From the NCBI RefSeq assembly GCF_000230835.1, contig NZ_CM001240.1:5048779-5112778 (forward strand): 64,000 nucleotides of DNA, read 5' to 3'. Both the position numbers and the translations under genes were made by a program. The notes beneath the pieces are model-generated. The model saw only the letters and a program-made list of their open reading frames with translations. It was not told the origin of the DNA and ran no database searches. Below, one piece after another: positions 9,607-18,529 of the stretch; the first letter of the stretch is position 1, and the number at the start of each line of letters is the position of its first letter. Origin of the DNA: Clostridium sp. DL-VIII (lineage in GTDB: Bacteria > Bacillota > Clostridia > Clostridiales > Clostridiaceae).

Positions 9607-9640
9607 ACAAACTTAGTTAAAATGAAAATTTCAATAAAAA

Positions 9641-9678
9641 AACTTCATTACGGAAAAATTCTTTTCCGTAATGAAGTT
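9641..9678. terminator. Bidirectional intrinsic terminator
   Basis: Two perfect 17-base arms (9641-9657 and 9662-9678) enclose a 4-base loop. A run of seven A's on the left gives a T-run on the minus strand, and a weaker T-rich tail follows on the plus strand. It separates the converging binding-protein and purine-permease genes. Confidence 0.9.
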
Positions 9679-9693
9679 TATTCTTTAATATTA

Positions 9694-11028
9694 TTATAAT
9701 GCAAACAATACTACAAATGCTATTGCAATAAAATACATTGGTTTAGGAATATCTTTTGATTTACCTGTAAATAATTTTATTAGTACATACGCTACAAATC
9801 CAAATGCTAAACCATCTGTAATTGAATATGTTAATAGTGTCAATATTAATGTTAGAAACACAGGCATCCCTTCAGTAAAGTCTGAGAAATCAACCTTTGT
9901 TATAGGTTCCATCATTACTACCCCTAAAACTATTAAAACTGGCGCTGTTGCAAACGCTGGTATAGCAGTTAAAATTGGAGAGAAGAATAATGATAAGAAG
10001 AATAATGCAGCAATTGTAAGACCTGCAAGTCCTGTTCTTCCACCTTCTGCAATTCCAGCTGCTGATTCTACAAATGCAACTGGAGTAGAAGTTCCTAAGC
10101 ACGCACCAATTGCTGAACCAACTGCATCGGCAGTAAGCACTTTATCAGCATTTTTAACATTACCATTTTCATCTAAATAACCTGCCTTTGAAGCTAAACC
10201 AATTAAAGTTCCAATACTATCAAATACATCTATAAATAACATAGAAAGAATAGCAGGAATAATTCCAATTACCATTGCACTCTTGAAATCAAATTGCATA
10301 AATACAGGAGCAACTGATGGAGGCATAGATATTATTCCGGCAGGTGCTTTAGCAACTCCTAATATCATGCCAATTATATATACAACGAACATTCCAATAA
10401 TAAATGATCCTTTTACATTTTTATAATACAATATTGAGATTATAATTATGCCTAAACACGCTAGTAGAACTGCTGGATCTTTTAAACTTCCAAGAGTAAC
10501 TAATGTAGCTTGACTAGCAACAATAATTTTAGCATCTTGAAGACCAATAAATGCTATAAAGAATCCAATACCAATACTAATTGCATACTTTAATGTCTGA
10601 GGTACACTATCGATAATTACTTGTCTAACTTTAAATACATTAAGTAATAAAAATATAATTCCTTCTATTAATGAAGCTGCTAAAGCTGTTTGCCATGAAA
10701 ACTTCATTGTTAAGCAAATTGTAAAAGTAAAAAATGCATTTAATCCCATACCTGGTGCCATACCAAATGGATAGTTAGCAACAAGTGCCATAATAACAGT
10801 TCCAATAAAAGAAGCTAAGGCTGTAGCTGTAAATACCGCTGATATATCCATACCTGATTGGCTTAAGATACTTGGATTTACTACTAAGATATATGCCATT
10901 GTTAAAAAAGTTGTTATACCTGCTAAAATTTCTGTTTTAACATTCGTTTTGTTTTTTTGTAAATGAAATATTTTTTCTAATATTCCACTCTCTGTCTTGT
11001 TTACCGCATTGTTTGATACATTGTCCAA
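9694..11028 (-). CDS. Purine (guanine/hypoxanthine) permease, AzgA family
   Basis: This 444-residue integral membrane protein of the NCS2 superfamily imports nucleobases by proton symport. The AzgA/PbuG branch is shown by GITTFLTMAYILVVNPSILS near the N-terminus, GMGLNAFFTF, and the segment LFIDVFDSIGTLIGLASKAG. About 12-14 hydrophobic helices run to the C-terminus. A guanine-type riboswitch and a terminator lie in the leader, so high guanine or hypoxanthine should stop its expression. RBS AGGAGG lies 10 bases upstream of the ATG. Confidence 0.93.
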   Translation of the reverse strand: MDNVSNNAVNKTESGILEKIFHLQKNKTNVKTEILAGITTFLTMAYILVVNPSILSQSGMDISAVFTATALASFIGTVIMALVANYPFGMAPGMGLNAFFTFTICLTMKFSWQTALAASLIEGIIFLLLNVFKVRQVIIDSVPQTLKYAISIGIGFFIAFIGLQDAKIIVASQATLVTLGSLKDPAVLLACLGIIIISILYYKNVKGSFIIGMFVVYIIGMILGVAKAPAGIISMPPSVAPVFMQFDFKSAMVIGIIPAILSMLFIDVFDSIGTLIGLASKAGYLDENGNVKNADKVLTADAVGSAIGACLGTSTPVAFVESAAGIAEGGRTGLAGLTIAALFFLSLFFSPILTAIPAFATAPVLIVLGVVMMEPITKVDFSDFTEGMPVFLTLILTLLTYSITDGLAFGFVAYVLIKLFTGKSKDIPKPMYFIAIAFVVLFAL

Positions 11029-11155
11029 TTTTAATTCCTCCTATTTTTGAGCTACACAAAATACATTGCCACTCTAAAACAATATTTTTATTAGTATTTA
11101 CACTAATTAAATAAAATATAAAAGAATAATAACAAGAATTTATAGCTATTTCCCT

Positions 11156-11194
11156 AAAAAAACGTAAAACCCCTTTGCAATAACAAAGGGGTTT
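11156..11194 (-). terminator. Riboswitch expression-platform terminator
   Basis: On the minus strand AAACCCCTTTG and CAAAGGGGTTT form an 11-bp stem with a 6-base loop (11167-11194), followed by a T-rich tail. It lies between the purine aptamer and the permease gene, as expected for a transcription-off switch. Confidence 0.92.
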
Positions 11195-11220
11195 ATAAGC
11201 AAGTAAAATACCTATAAACA

Positions 11221-11287
11221 CCCATAGTCAGACAATTTACGGTAGTCTGGTAGAGACACTTAGACCTTATTTCCAAGCATATACGGG
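11221..11287 (-). ncRNA. Purine riboswitch, guanine class
   Basis: The minus strand folds as a purine aptamer. P1 pairs CCCGUA with UAUGGG, P2 pairs GCUUGG with CUAAGU (with G-U pairs), and P3 pairs CAGAC with GUCUG. The conserved joining segments GUCUCUACC and ACCGUAAA are present. The specificity base before the final P1 strand is C (GACUAUG), which pairs with guanine or hypoxanthine; adenine switches have U here. It controls the AzgA-type permease through the terminator at 11156-11194. Confidence 0.96.
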
Positions 11288-11339
11288 TAAAAATTTCATC
11301 ATTTATATATAACCTACTAATTTACCGAATTTTACTTTC

Positions 11340-11368
11340 CACATTATTTTAACTACGAAAATAATGTG
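11340..11368. repeat. 11-bp inverted repeat upstream of the purine riboswitch
   Basis: CACATTATTTT (11340-11350) and its complement (11358-11368) are separated by 7 bases. It lies about 55 bp upstream of the aptamer in the promoter region of the permease gene. It may be an operator; no regulator is assigned. Nothing else was recognised between 11288 and 11542. Confidence 0.4.
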
Positions 11369-11542
11369 ATAGCCAAACACAATATATTAAGCGTGCAATA
11401 TATAGCTCTTTTTTACATATTTAATCCTACAATATTTTTAATTATAAATCAATACTATTTTAAAATTTTATGTATTTTTTTATAATTTCAGGGTTAATCG
11501 TTCGCCTTTTTTCTTAAAAATACGAACCAATCAAATATTTAC

Positions 11543-12268
11543 TCATTGTTTATTTTCATAGCAATTAAGTAAATTATGCAGTCTTTCAACTTCATTTGTA
11601 ATTATACTGTCAGTGTTAAACTTTATAACCATCTTCATATGCTCTTCTTCATTTACTGTATATGGATTTATTTCTATTCCTGCTTCTTGTATTTCCTTCA
11701 CATACTCCTCATTCAATATGCTTGGAAAACATGGATGATAACATTCTACTGATATATCCTTTAAATACTTCGGAACATTTGCAAGGGTTGAACTAGTCAA
11801 AGCTCCTAGCTTTATTTCCTTATCTAATTCTCTCACTTTAACTAAACTTAAATGATTAAAAGTTGAAATTATAATTCTCTCCTGTATATCATATTCATAA
11901 ATCATTTCCAAAACCTTTTCCTCTAATCCATCATATGGGAATATGCTGTTTTTCAATTCTAGATTTAATATCTTTAAATTTGAATCAGCAACAAGCTCAA
12001 AAAACTCTTTCAAGGTTGGTATTTCTTCGCCACTTTTAGTTCTAAACCTTTTTAATTCAGCTAAAGTATAATCTTTAACATATCCTTTTCCATCTGTTGT
12101 CCTCTCTAAGGTTTCATCATGAATTAAAACTGGTATCTTATCCTTTGATAATTGAACATCCGTCTCAATTCCATCAGCTTTATACTCTATCGCCTTTTCA
12201 AAAGCAATCATTGTATTTTCTTCAAATTTGCCACTATACCCTCTATGAGCTATATTTAAAATTTTCAA
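11543..12268 (-). CDS. ugpQ: Glycerophosphodiester phosphodiesterase
   Basis: The enzyme hydrolyses glycerophosphodiesters to glycerol-3-phosphate and an alcohol. The 241-residue protein has the GDPD signature: IAHRGYSG and EENTMIAFEKA near the start, GIETDVQLSKD, and VLIHDETLERTT, which hold the two catalytic histidines and the metal-binding Glu and Asp. I place the start at TTG (12266-12268) because AGGA lies 10 bases upstream; the GTG 9 bases earlier is too close to it. No signal peptide is present, so it acts inside the cell on imported diesters. It follows ugpB, as in the E. coli ugpBAECQ set. Confidence 0.9.
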   Translation of the reverse strand: MKILNIAHRGYSGKFEENTMIAFEKAIEYKADGIETDVQLSKDKIPVLIHDETLERTTDGKGYVKDYTLAELKRFRTKSGEEIPTLKEFFELVADSNLKILNLELKNSIFPYDGLEEKVLEMIYEYDIQERIIISTFNHLSLVKVRELDKEIKLGALTSSTLANVPKYLKDISVECYHPCFPSILNEEYVKEIQEAGIEINPYTVNEEEHMKMVIKFNTDSIITNEVERLHNLLNCYENKQ

Positions 12269-12339
12269 GCCAAACACTTCCTTTATTTATCATTCACAAT
12301 TAATTATAAGCTCTTATATTTGCCTTAAATAAGTCAAGA

Positions 12340-12371
12340 AAATAATAGACAAATTTCTTTGTCTATTATTT
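12340..12371 (-). terminator. Hairpin between ugpB and ugpQ
   Basis: Two perfect 14-base arms (12340-12353 and 12358-12371) enclose a 4-base loop. The T-rich tail on the minus strand is short, so partial termination or 3' protection of the abundant ugpB transcript is more likely than a full stop. Confidence 0.75.
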
Positions 12372-12381
12372 CTATTATACT

Positions 12382-13734
12382 CTATTTATTTGCTTTGTTA
12401 TATTTATCAATCGCTTCATTTATTGATTTTTCGCTAGCATCTATAGCAGCCTCCGGAGATTGTTTACCTTGAAGCATAGCTTCTATATTGGTTTCAACAG
12501 TTTGTCTTGCTTCTGTAAATACTCCAAGTAGCGCTCCTTTGGATTCAGCTGGTGATGAATGCAATTGATCAATTGCTGTTTTAAATTGTGGTGTTTTTTG
12601 TAAGTGATCTTTCATCTCTTGTAAATCATAAGCCTTTGTAGTTACAGGGAAATATCCTGTTTTCTCGTTCCAGAAAACTTGTTCTTCTGGTGATATCATA
12701 AATTTAATAAATTCAAAGGTTGCTTTTTGCTTTGCTTCATCGCCCTTGTCTAACATCCATAATGATGCTCCACCAATTGAAACTCCTCCTTTATCATCTT
12801 TATCTATTTTAGGTAAAGCAGCTGTTCCAACTTCAAATTTTCCATTAACTCCTTTTAATACAGAAGTAAGTGTTGCTGTTGAATCAATATACATGTCTGT
12901 TTTTCCTGATACAAATGCATCTTGTGTATCTTGAGTTTTCCTTCCAAAATTGCCTAGTAGCCCTTGATCATAAAGACTCTTCCATGCATTTAATATATTT
13001 AATCCCCCACCATTATTTTTAAAATCCACACTTGTAGCAGCAGACTCTCTTCCATTTCCATTGTTTGCATATGGTTTTAATTGTTTAGCCATAAACTCTT
13101 CAAAAAGCCATGCATAAATAGCCATTGAAAATCCATATTCTGAAACATTATTTCCATCCTTTTTAGTTAATTTTTCTGAATATTGTTTTATTTCATCAAA
13201 ATCCTCAGGGGCCTTTTCTGGATCTAATCCCGCTGCTTTGAATGCAGTCTTATTATAATAAAGAATTGGTGTTGATGAATTGAATGGCATTGAATATAAT
13301 TTATTATCAACAGTGTAATATGCTAAAAGATTTGGTTCTAATGATGACGTATCATATTTATCATCGTCAATAAACTTTTGCATTGGAGTTGCTATCTTAG
13401 AGTCTATCATCCATCTAGTTCCGATATCATAGACTTGCATTACATCTGGATATGCTTTTTTATCCTTTGTACTTTTCACTTTATTAACGGCATCATCATA
13501 TTCTCCTTGGTATTGTGCTGTAACATGAATATTATCCTTATTTTCTTTATTAAATTTATCTACCATCTCATTTAATGCATCACCGTTAGTACCACCCATT
13601 GAATGCCAAAAAACAATTTCTGTCTGACCCCCATTATTGCTGCTTGCACTAGTTGATGCAGCCTTTCCACAACCACCTAAAACTGCTGCGCACATACATG
13701 CCGTTAACATAATTGATAAAATTCTTTTTTTCAT
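12382..13734 (-). CDS. ugpB: Glycerol-3-phosphate ABC transporter, binding lipoprotein
   Basis: This 450-residue lipoprotein captures glycerol-3-phosphate or its diesters outside the membrane. It begins MKKRILSIML, with the lipobox VLGGC at about residue 22. The mature part is a family-1 binding protein; EIVFWHSMGGTNGDALNEM and YDIGTRWMID match UgpB proteins. The ATG at 13734 is used because GTGAGG lies 8 bases upstream; an in-frame GTG 12 bases earlier is itself part of that site. It is the fourth gene of ugpCAEBQ. The presence of ugpQ makes this ligand more likely than a plain sugar. Confidence 0.85.
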   Translation of the reverse strand: MKKRILSIMLTACMCAAVLGGCGKAASTSASSNNGGQTEIVFWHSMGGTNGDALNEMVDKFNKENKDNIHVTAQYQGEYDDAVNKVKSTKDKKAYPDVMQVYDIGTRWMIDSKIATPMQKFIDDDKYDTSSLEPNLLAYYTVDNKLYSMPFNSSTPILYYNKTAFKAAGLDPEKAPEDFDEIKQYSEKLTKKDGNNVSEYGFSMAIYAWLFEEFMAKQLKPYANNGNGRESAATSVDFKNNGGGLNILNAWKSLYDQGLLGNFGRKTQDTQDAFVSGKTDMYIDSTATLTSVLKGVNGKFEVGTAALPKIDKDDKGGVSIGGASLWMLDKGDEAKQKATFEFIKFMISPEEQVFWNEKTGYFPVTTKAYDLQEMKDHLQKTPQFKTAIDQLHSSPAESKGALLGVFTEARQTVETNIEAMLQGKQSPEAAIDASEKSINEAIDKYNKANK

Positions 13735-13821
13735 AATAAACCTCACTCTCTTTTATTTATAAATATTTATCTGTATTTAAATTAGATAAGAATGATAGTC
13801 AGACATTCTAGTAAATTCTCC

Positions 13822-14643
13822 TTATCCTTTTACAGCTCCTGAAGTAATTCCTTTTATAAGCTGCTTCTGCCCAATAATAAAAATTATTATTGAAGGTAAA
13901 ATGATCATAATAACTCCTGCAAATACTAATCCCAAATTCTCGTTATCTGAAGATTGAAGCATACTTACACCTATCTGAACAGTCCTGTTTTCTGGAGAAT
14001 TTGTTACTAGTAATGGCCACATATATAAGTTCCATGTATTTAAGAAGGTATACACTCCAAGGGATGCTATCATAGGTTTAGATATAGGAAGCAATACCTT
14101 AACAAAGAACTTAAGATTACTACACCCATCAAGTTTAGAAGCTTCTTTTAATTCTTTTGGTACTGTCAGATAAAACTGCCTTATTAAAAATATCCCCATG
14201 GCCGATACTAAAAACGGTACTACGAGTCCTGTATAAGTATCAGTCCACCCTAATTGAGCTATTGTCAGATAGTTCGCTATTATTGTTGATTCACTTGGAA
14301 TCATTAAAGTAGACAAACATAAGATAAACAATAGGTTCTTTCCTTTAAAATCAAAATAGGAGAAAGCATATGCAGCTAAACATGATGTTATTATTTGTCC
14401 TATTGTAACAACCGCTGAAACAAAAAAACTATTGAATATGAATTGAAAAATTGGAACAGTTTCTATTACCAGTTTAAAATTATCTAAAGTAATACGTGTT
14501 GGAAAGAATTTAGGAGGATAAGAAAGTATCTCATCAGGAGTCATTAAACTTATATTAAGCGCATAAAGTATTGGCGATATCATAATAAGCCCAACTATTA
14601 TATTAAATAAATATAACAAACATCTTTTTTTCTTGCTCTCCAT
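13822..14643 (-). CDS. ugpE: Glycerol-3-phosphate ABC transporter, permease UgpE
   Basis: This 273-residue inner-membrane permease has six predicted helices and the EAA motif that contacts the ATPase, ELKEASKLDGCSNLKFFVKV at about residues 178-197. It pairs with UgpA to form the channel. Its ATG shares a base with the ugpA stop (TAATG), so the two are translationally coupled. MalG-type sugar permeases are close relatives; the assignment rests on the operon. Confidence 0.88.
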   Translation of the reverse strand: MESKKKRCLLYLFNIIVGLIMISPILYALNISLMTPDEILSYPPKFFPTRITLDNFKLVIETVPIFQFIFNSFFVSAVVTIGQIITSCLAAYAFSYFDFKGKNLLFILCLSTLMIPSESTIIANYLTIAQLGWTDTYTGLVVPFLVSAMGIFLIRQFYLTVPKELKEASKLDGCSNLKFFVKVLLPISKPMIASLGVYTFLNTWNLYMWPLLVTNSPENRTVQIGVSMLQSSDNENLGLVFAGVIMIILPSIIIFIIGQKQLIKGITSGAVKG

Positions 14644-15506
14644 TACGAATAATAAACTCCCTTCTTTTCAAATTTTAATTGAATAAGTGTTATTATAAGT
14701 ATTATGAAAAATAGTATTATTGATTCTGCACAGGCAGTTTCAAATCTATTATTTAAAAACGCTTCTCTATATATTTCATAGACTAGTACATTAGTAGCAT
14801 TAGCTGGCCCTCCAAGAGTTAACAACTTTACTTGTCCAAAAGCTTGAAAAGAATTAACCATATTTATGAATACAACAAAAAACAATGTAGGTGAAATTAA
14901 TGGAATTGTCAGTCTAAAGAATTTTCTTCCCCATTTAGCACCATCGATTTGTGCACTTTCATTTAATTCATCTGGAATATTATTAAGACCTGTTAAAATA
15001 AATATAAAATTCAAACCAATATTAAGCCATACTGTGACTAATGCAACTGAAAACAACGCTATTTTCTCATCTGTAAGCCATCCAATTTGTGCTTTTAAAA
15101 TATAATTTAATATTCCTATAGATGGATGATATAGTAGCATCCATATTATTGCTGCAGCTGCTGAAGATACTGCCATTGGCATTGCAAACATAACCTCATA
15201 TACTTTACTTCCTTTAAGCTTTTTATTTGCAAGAATTGCAAGTGCAAGTCCAATAATTATTGCTGGTATGGCTGTTATTACAACAAATTTGAAGGTAGTC
15301 AAGATACTATCTATAAAATCTGAAGAGGAGAACAATTCTATATAATTATCCATTCCAACAAAACCAGCTGCTTCTCCATTTGTATTGGTTACATTAAAAC
15401 TTAAAAATATAGTTTTTATAAAAGGATAAAAGGTAAATATTAAAAATCCTATAAAGCAAGGAATTAAATAAAGATACGGCTCTATTTTCTTAAATAGACT
15501 TTTCAT
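14643..15506 (-). CDS. ugpA: Glycerol-3-phosphate ABC transporter, permease UgpA
   Basis: This 287-residue permease has six membrane helices and an EAA loop at ELNESAQIDGAKWGRKFFRL. The N-terminal segment LIPCFIGFLIFTFYPFIKTI is typical of the MalF/UgpA subfamily. Its start overlaps the ugpC stop by one base (TAATG), and its stop overlaps ugpE in the same way, so the three genes form one translational unit. Confidence 0.88.
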   Translation of the reverse strand: MKSLFKKIEPYLYLIPCFIGFLIFTFYPFIKTIFLSFNVTNTNGEAAGFVGMDNYIELFSSSDFIDSILTTFKFVVITAIPAIIIGLALAILANKKLKGSKVYEVMFAMPMAVSSAAAAIIWMLLYHPSIGILNYILKAQIGWLTDEKIALFSVALVTVWLNIGLNFIFILTGLNNIPDELNESAQIDGAKWGRKFFRLTIPLISPTLFFVVFINMVNSFQAFGQVKLLTLGGPANATNVLVYEIYREAFLNNRFETACAESIILFFIILIITLIQLKFEKKGVYYS

Positions 15507-16684
15507 TATAATTCCTCCCCATCTATTCTTTTTTCGCTATCCCCATCGAAAAAGTGTGCTCTTTGAAAGTCAAACTTCACTCTTATAGCTTGTCCTTCAT
15601 CTCTCTTAAATATTCCATTAACCTTGCAAGTCATACTACTATTATTTATTTTAAAATGTATATAAGTCTCACTTCCCAAAATTTCAACAAGCTCTATCTC
15701 TCCAACTGTTATATCTGTTTTTACATTTATCGAATCGCTATTTTGATTTCCGCTATCTTTTATATTAAAATCTTCAACAGTTTCTCTGTTATTATTTTCT
15801 GACACTTCAATGTCTTCCGCTCTCACTCCAACTACGACTTCACTTCCACAATACTTTTCTTTAAAGATTCTTATAAGATTTCTATCCTTAATATTATGTT
15901 TTACATAAGCATTTTCAATGTATATATTATCGTCAGCTTCCATAACCTTTACTCTCATAAAATTCATTTGCGGAGAGCCTATAAAACTAGCTACAAATTT
16001 ATTACTTGGTTTTTCATATATTGTTACTGGGTCTGCAATTTGTTGTATTTCTCCTTTATTCATTACAACAATTTTATTTCCCATAGTCATAGCTTCAGTT
16101 TGGTCATGAGTTACATAAATGAAAGTAGTTTTAAGTCTTTGATGTAATTTTATTATTTCACTTCTCATAGATACTCTTAGTTTTGCATCTAAATTAGAAA
16201 GTGGTTCATCCATTAAAAACACCTTAGGCTCCCTAACAATTGCACGACCAAGTGCAACTCTTTGTCTTTGCCCACCTGAAAGTTCTTTTGGTTTTCTATT
16301 TAATAACTCTTCAAGTTCTAATATCTTCGCTGTTTCATGTATTTTTTTATCTATTTCCTTTTTATTCATCTTTTTAATTTTTAAGGCAAATGCCATATTT
16401 TCATAGACCGAAAAATGAGGGTATAATGCATAGTTTTGAAATACCATAGCTATATCCCTATCCACTGGTTCAACTTTATTAACTAATCGATCTTCTATAT
16501 ACAATTCTCCAGAGGATATTTCTTCAAGTCCTGCAATCATCCTTAAAGTTGTTGATTTACCACAACCAGATGGACCAACTAGAACTACAAATTCCCCATC
16601 TTCAATGTTCAAATTAATATCATTAGCAGCCTTATAACCATTATCATATAACTTATTCAAAGACTTTAGGATAACTTTTGCCAT
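15506..16684 (-). CDS. ugpC: Glycerol-3-phosphate ABC transporter, ATPase
   Basis: This 392-residue ATPase of the MalK/UgpC group powers the UgpAE channel. It has Walker [12 protein letters not shown]-loop, signature LSGGQRQR, Walker [13 protein letters not shown], and the switch His in YVTHD. The C-terminal regulatory domain with TOBE-type strands follows from about residue 235 and contains a polar insert (about residues 300-325) not usual for the family. It is the first gene of the operon. Three AAGTTAA repeats 97-124 bases upstream suggest PhoP control. Confidence 0.9.
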   Translation of the reverse strand: MAKVILKSLNKLYDNGYKAANDINLNIEDGEFVVLVGPSGCGKSTTLRMIAGLEEISSGELYIEDRLVNKVEPVDRDIAMVFQNYALYPHFSVYENMAFALKIKKMNKKEIDKKIHETAKILELEELLNRKPKELSGGQRQRVALGRAIVREPKVFLMDEPLSNLDAKLRVSMRSEIIKLHQRLKTTFIYVTHDQTEAMTMGNKIVVMNKGEIQQIADPVTIYEKPSNKFVASFIGSPQMNFMRVKVMEADDNIYIENAYVKHNIKDRNLIRIFKEKYCGSEVVVGVRAEDIEVSENNNRETVEDFNIKDSGNQNSDSINVKTDITVGEIELVEILGSETYIHFKINNSSMTCKVNGIFKRDEGQAIRVKFDFQRAHFFDGDSEKRIDGEEL

Positions 16685-16780
16685 TTATCTGCCCCTTTCT
16701 AAAATTGGTTTATCCCACTTATATAGTTTTTATTTGACTCTATAACTATAATATTTAAATATTAAGTAAATATTGTATAT

Positions 16781-16808
16781 AAGTTAAGCTAAGTTAATTG
16801 GAAGTTAA
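16781..16808 (-). promoter_or_regulatory. Pho-box-like triple repeat upstream of ugpC
   Basis: The minus strand holds three TTAACTT repeats; on the plus strand their AAGTTAA copies start at 16781, 16791 and 16802, a spacing of 10 and 11 bases. PhoB/PhoP-type response regulators bind TTAACA-like repeats with an 11-base period. The site lies between ugpC and the divergent kinase-like gene and fits phosphate-starvation control of ugp genes, as known in E. coli. Direct binding is inferred. Confidence 0.6.
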
Positions 16809-16899
16809 TAATAATAAACCCATATTTAACTTATAGATACAATTATTTAAATCAAAAAGCTCTGTATTATCATATCCTAATATATACTACTATTTTTAG

Positions 16900-17442
16900 G
16901 TGATTTTTATAAAACTCTATGCAGGCTTAAACTTAAAAGATTTGCAATTTTTAGGTGCAGGAACACAAGGAAAAGTATACAAAATTGATTTTCAGAAATG
17001 TATTAAAATTTTTAAAAACAAACAGATATGTGCTGATGAAATAGAATCATTAGTTATGGCACAAAAAGATGCTCACTTTCCAAAACTTTATGCCTTTGAT
17101 ACAAATTATATTATTAGAGAATATATACAAGGTATTGAATTGGATAAATATTTAAGATTACATCCTCTTACTCAAGATGTTTCAAATAAAATTATTGAGC
17201 TTTACGAAGCTATGGATTTAGTAGGTTACACTCGCTTAGATGCCGCTCCATTTCACATTTTCCTTACACCATCAAATGATATCAAGCTTATTGATACAGC
17301 CAGAGTCATGAAAAAAAGAACCATATATCCCTATCTAATTATTGATAGCCTAAAAAAATCAGGATATAAAGAGCAATTCCTGAGCTTTGTAAAAATAAAC
17401 AAACCAGAACTCTATGCTAAATGGTTACAATACTGCAAATAA
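16900..17442 (+). CDS. Small protein-kinase-like protein
   Basis: This ~180-residue protein looks like a minimal kinase fold. A glycine-rich loop GAGTQGKVYK (19-28), a Lys at 36 in CIKIFK, a Glu at about 47, a catalytic-loop-like RLDAAPFHIF with Asp114, and IKLIDTARV with Asp132 in place of DFG are visible. His replaces the usual Asn after the catalytic Asp, so activity is uncertain. An in-frame stop precedes the GTG at 16900, and the best ribosome site (AGGTGA) overlaps that GTG, so a rare start a few codons later is possible. It is divergent from ugpC and close to a phosphoesterase gene. Confidence 0.6.
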   Translation: MIFIKLYAGLNLKDLQFLGAGTQGKVYKIDFQKCIKIFKNKQICADEIESLVMAQKDAHFPKLYAFDTNYIIREYIQGIELDKYLRLHPLTQDVSNKIIELYEAMDLVGYTRLDAAPFHIFLTPSNDIKLIDTARVMKKRTIYPYLIIDSLKKSGYKEQFLSFVKINKPELYAKWLQYCK

Positions 17443-17477
17443 AATATTGCAAAATTGTGTTTTTGAGAGGAGAAAAA

Positions 17478-18389
17478 ATGAGGTTTATAGTTTTCAGTGA
17501 TTCAAAGGGTAAAAAAAATGGCATAAATGAAAAAGTACTTAAAACGCTAATGCATGAATCATGTAAATTAAGACCAGCACCAGAATTTATTGTAATGTGT
17601 GGAGATACTGTTGCAGGTAGTTCTAAAGAAGAAATATTAAATTTTCAATTGACTAAATTAAGGAGAATAATAGAACAGTATCATCCAAACAAACCGTTAT
17701 TTCCTGTAATAGGGAATCATGAAGTTAATATAGAGCCTTTAAATGACAGATTCGAAAAAATTTTTAGTCAGGTTTATAATGATTTAACTCCCAATGAATA
17801 CCTTTATGCTTATAATAAAACAGTGTATTATATAGACATTGCCGATATGAGATTTATAATTCTAAATGCTTTTCATCCCGGTTTAACTCATAGAATTGGT
17901 AAAGATCAGATTGCGTGGTTCGAAGAAAAAGCTTCAGAGTTTAAAAGAAATAAGTTTGTTTTTGTTCATTCACCAGCTTTTCCAACTGGAGCTCATTTAG
18001 GTCATTGCCTTGATTTATATCCAGAATGTAGAGATGAATTTTGGAAAATTGTTGATAAGTACAATATAGATATAGTTTTTTCAGGTCATGAACACAATTA
18101 TTCAAGAAAAGTAATTGATGCTTCTTTCAGCAATGAAAATTTTTGTTACGAAAACAGTATTACACAGGTAATTACAGGTGGCGGCGGTGAAAAACTCAGA
18201 GACAAATATACAAGTAAAAAAGGAGTTGTAATCCCTCCAATTGCCGTATATCACTTTTTAGTTGTAGATGTTGAAACAAATTACATTAATGTTTCAGCTA
18301 TAAGTTCAAAAGGCAGCAAAATTGATGAATTTAAAATAGATAAAAATGAAAATAGAATTAACTCTCATTCTAATTCTATTTTCAAATAA
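17478..18389 (+). CDS. Calcineurin-like metallophosphoesterase
   Basis: This 303-residue phosphoesterase has metal-site motifs in order: Asp8 in VFSDSKG, CGDTV (Asp43), GNHE (Asn80-His81), FVHSP (His164), and GHEHNYSR (His204 and His206). The first motif is D-x-K instead of the usual D-x-H, as in purple-acid-phosphatase-like branches. No signal peptide is present, so it should act in the cytoplasm. The ATG at 17478 follows GAGAGGAG at 6 bases and lies 35 bases after the kinase-like gene, so the two are co-transcribed. The substrate is unknown; a phosphate-scavenging role is suggested by the Pho-box-like site. Confidence 0.85.
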   Translation: MRFIVFSDSKGKKNGINEKVLKTLMHESCKLRPAPEFIVMCGDTVAGSSKEEILNFQLTKLRRIIEQYHPNKPLFPVIGNHEVNIEPLNDRFEKIFSQVYNDLTPNEYLYAYNKTVYYIDIADMRFIILNAFHPGLTHRIGKDQIAWFEEKASEFKRNKFVFVHSPAFPTGAHLGHCLDLYPECRDEFWKIVDKYNIDIVFSGHEHNYSRKVIDASFSNENFCYENSITQVITGGGGEKLRDKYTSKKGVVIPPIAVYHFLVVDVETNYINVSAISSKGSKIDEFKIDKNENRINSHSNSIFK

Positions 18390-18395
18390 ATTCTT

Positions 18396-18446
18396 AAATA
18401 AAAAAATCCCATGATAATATCTATAAAAGATATTGTCATGGATTTC
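18396..18446. terminator. Terminator between converging phosphoesterase and methyltransferase genes
   Basis: The arms 18404-18421 and 18429-18445 pair with few mismatches around a 7-base loop. Seven A's before it give a strong T-run on the minus strand, so it best ends the methyltransferase transcript and may also stop plus-strand transcription. Confidence 0.75.
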
Positions 18447-18529
18447 ACACTAACTATTAATTAATCTTATTCAATTTTTTAAAATCCCACTTTTGACATT
18501 TAATTATATTTCAAAACACAAAAATATTT

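Noticed and set aside
11505..11527. GTTCG and CGAAC half-sites upstream of the purine permease, considered as PurR boxes
   Set aside because: The orientation is opposite to the known CGAAC...GTTCG arrangement and flanking bases fit poorly.
16761..16771. A fourth possible Pho-box repeat
   Set aside because: It is 17 bases from the next repeat, out of phase with the 10-11 base period, and matches poorly.
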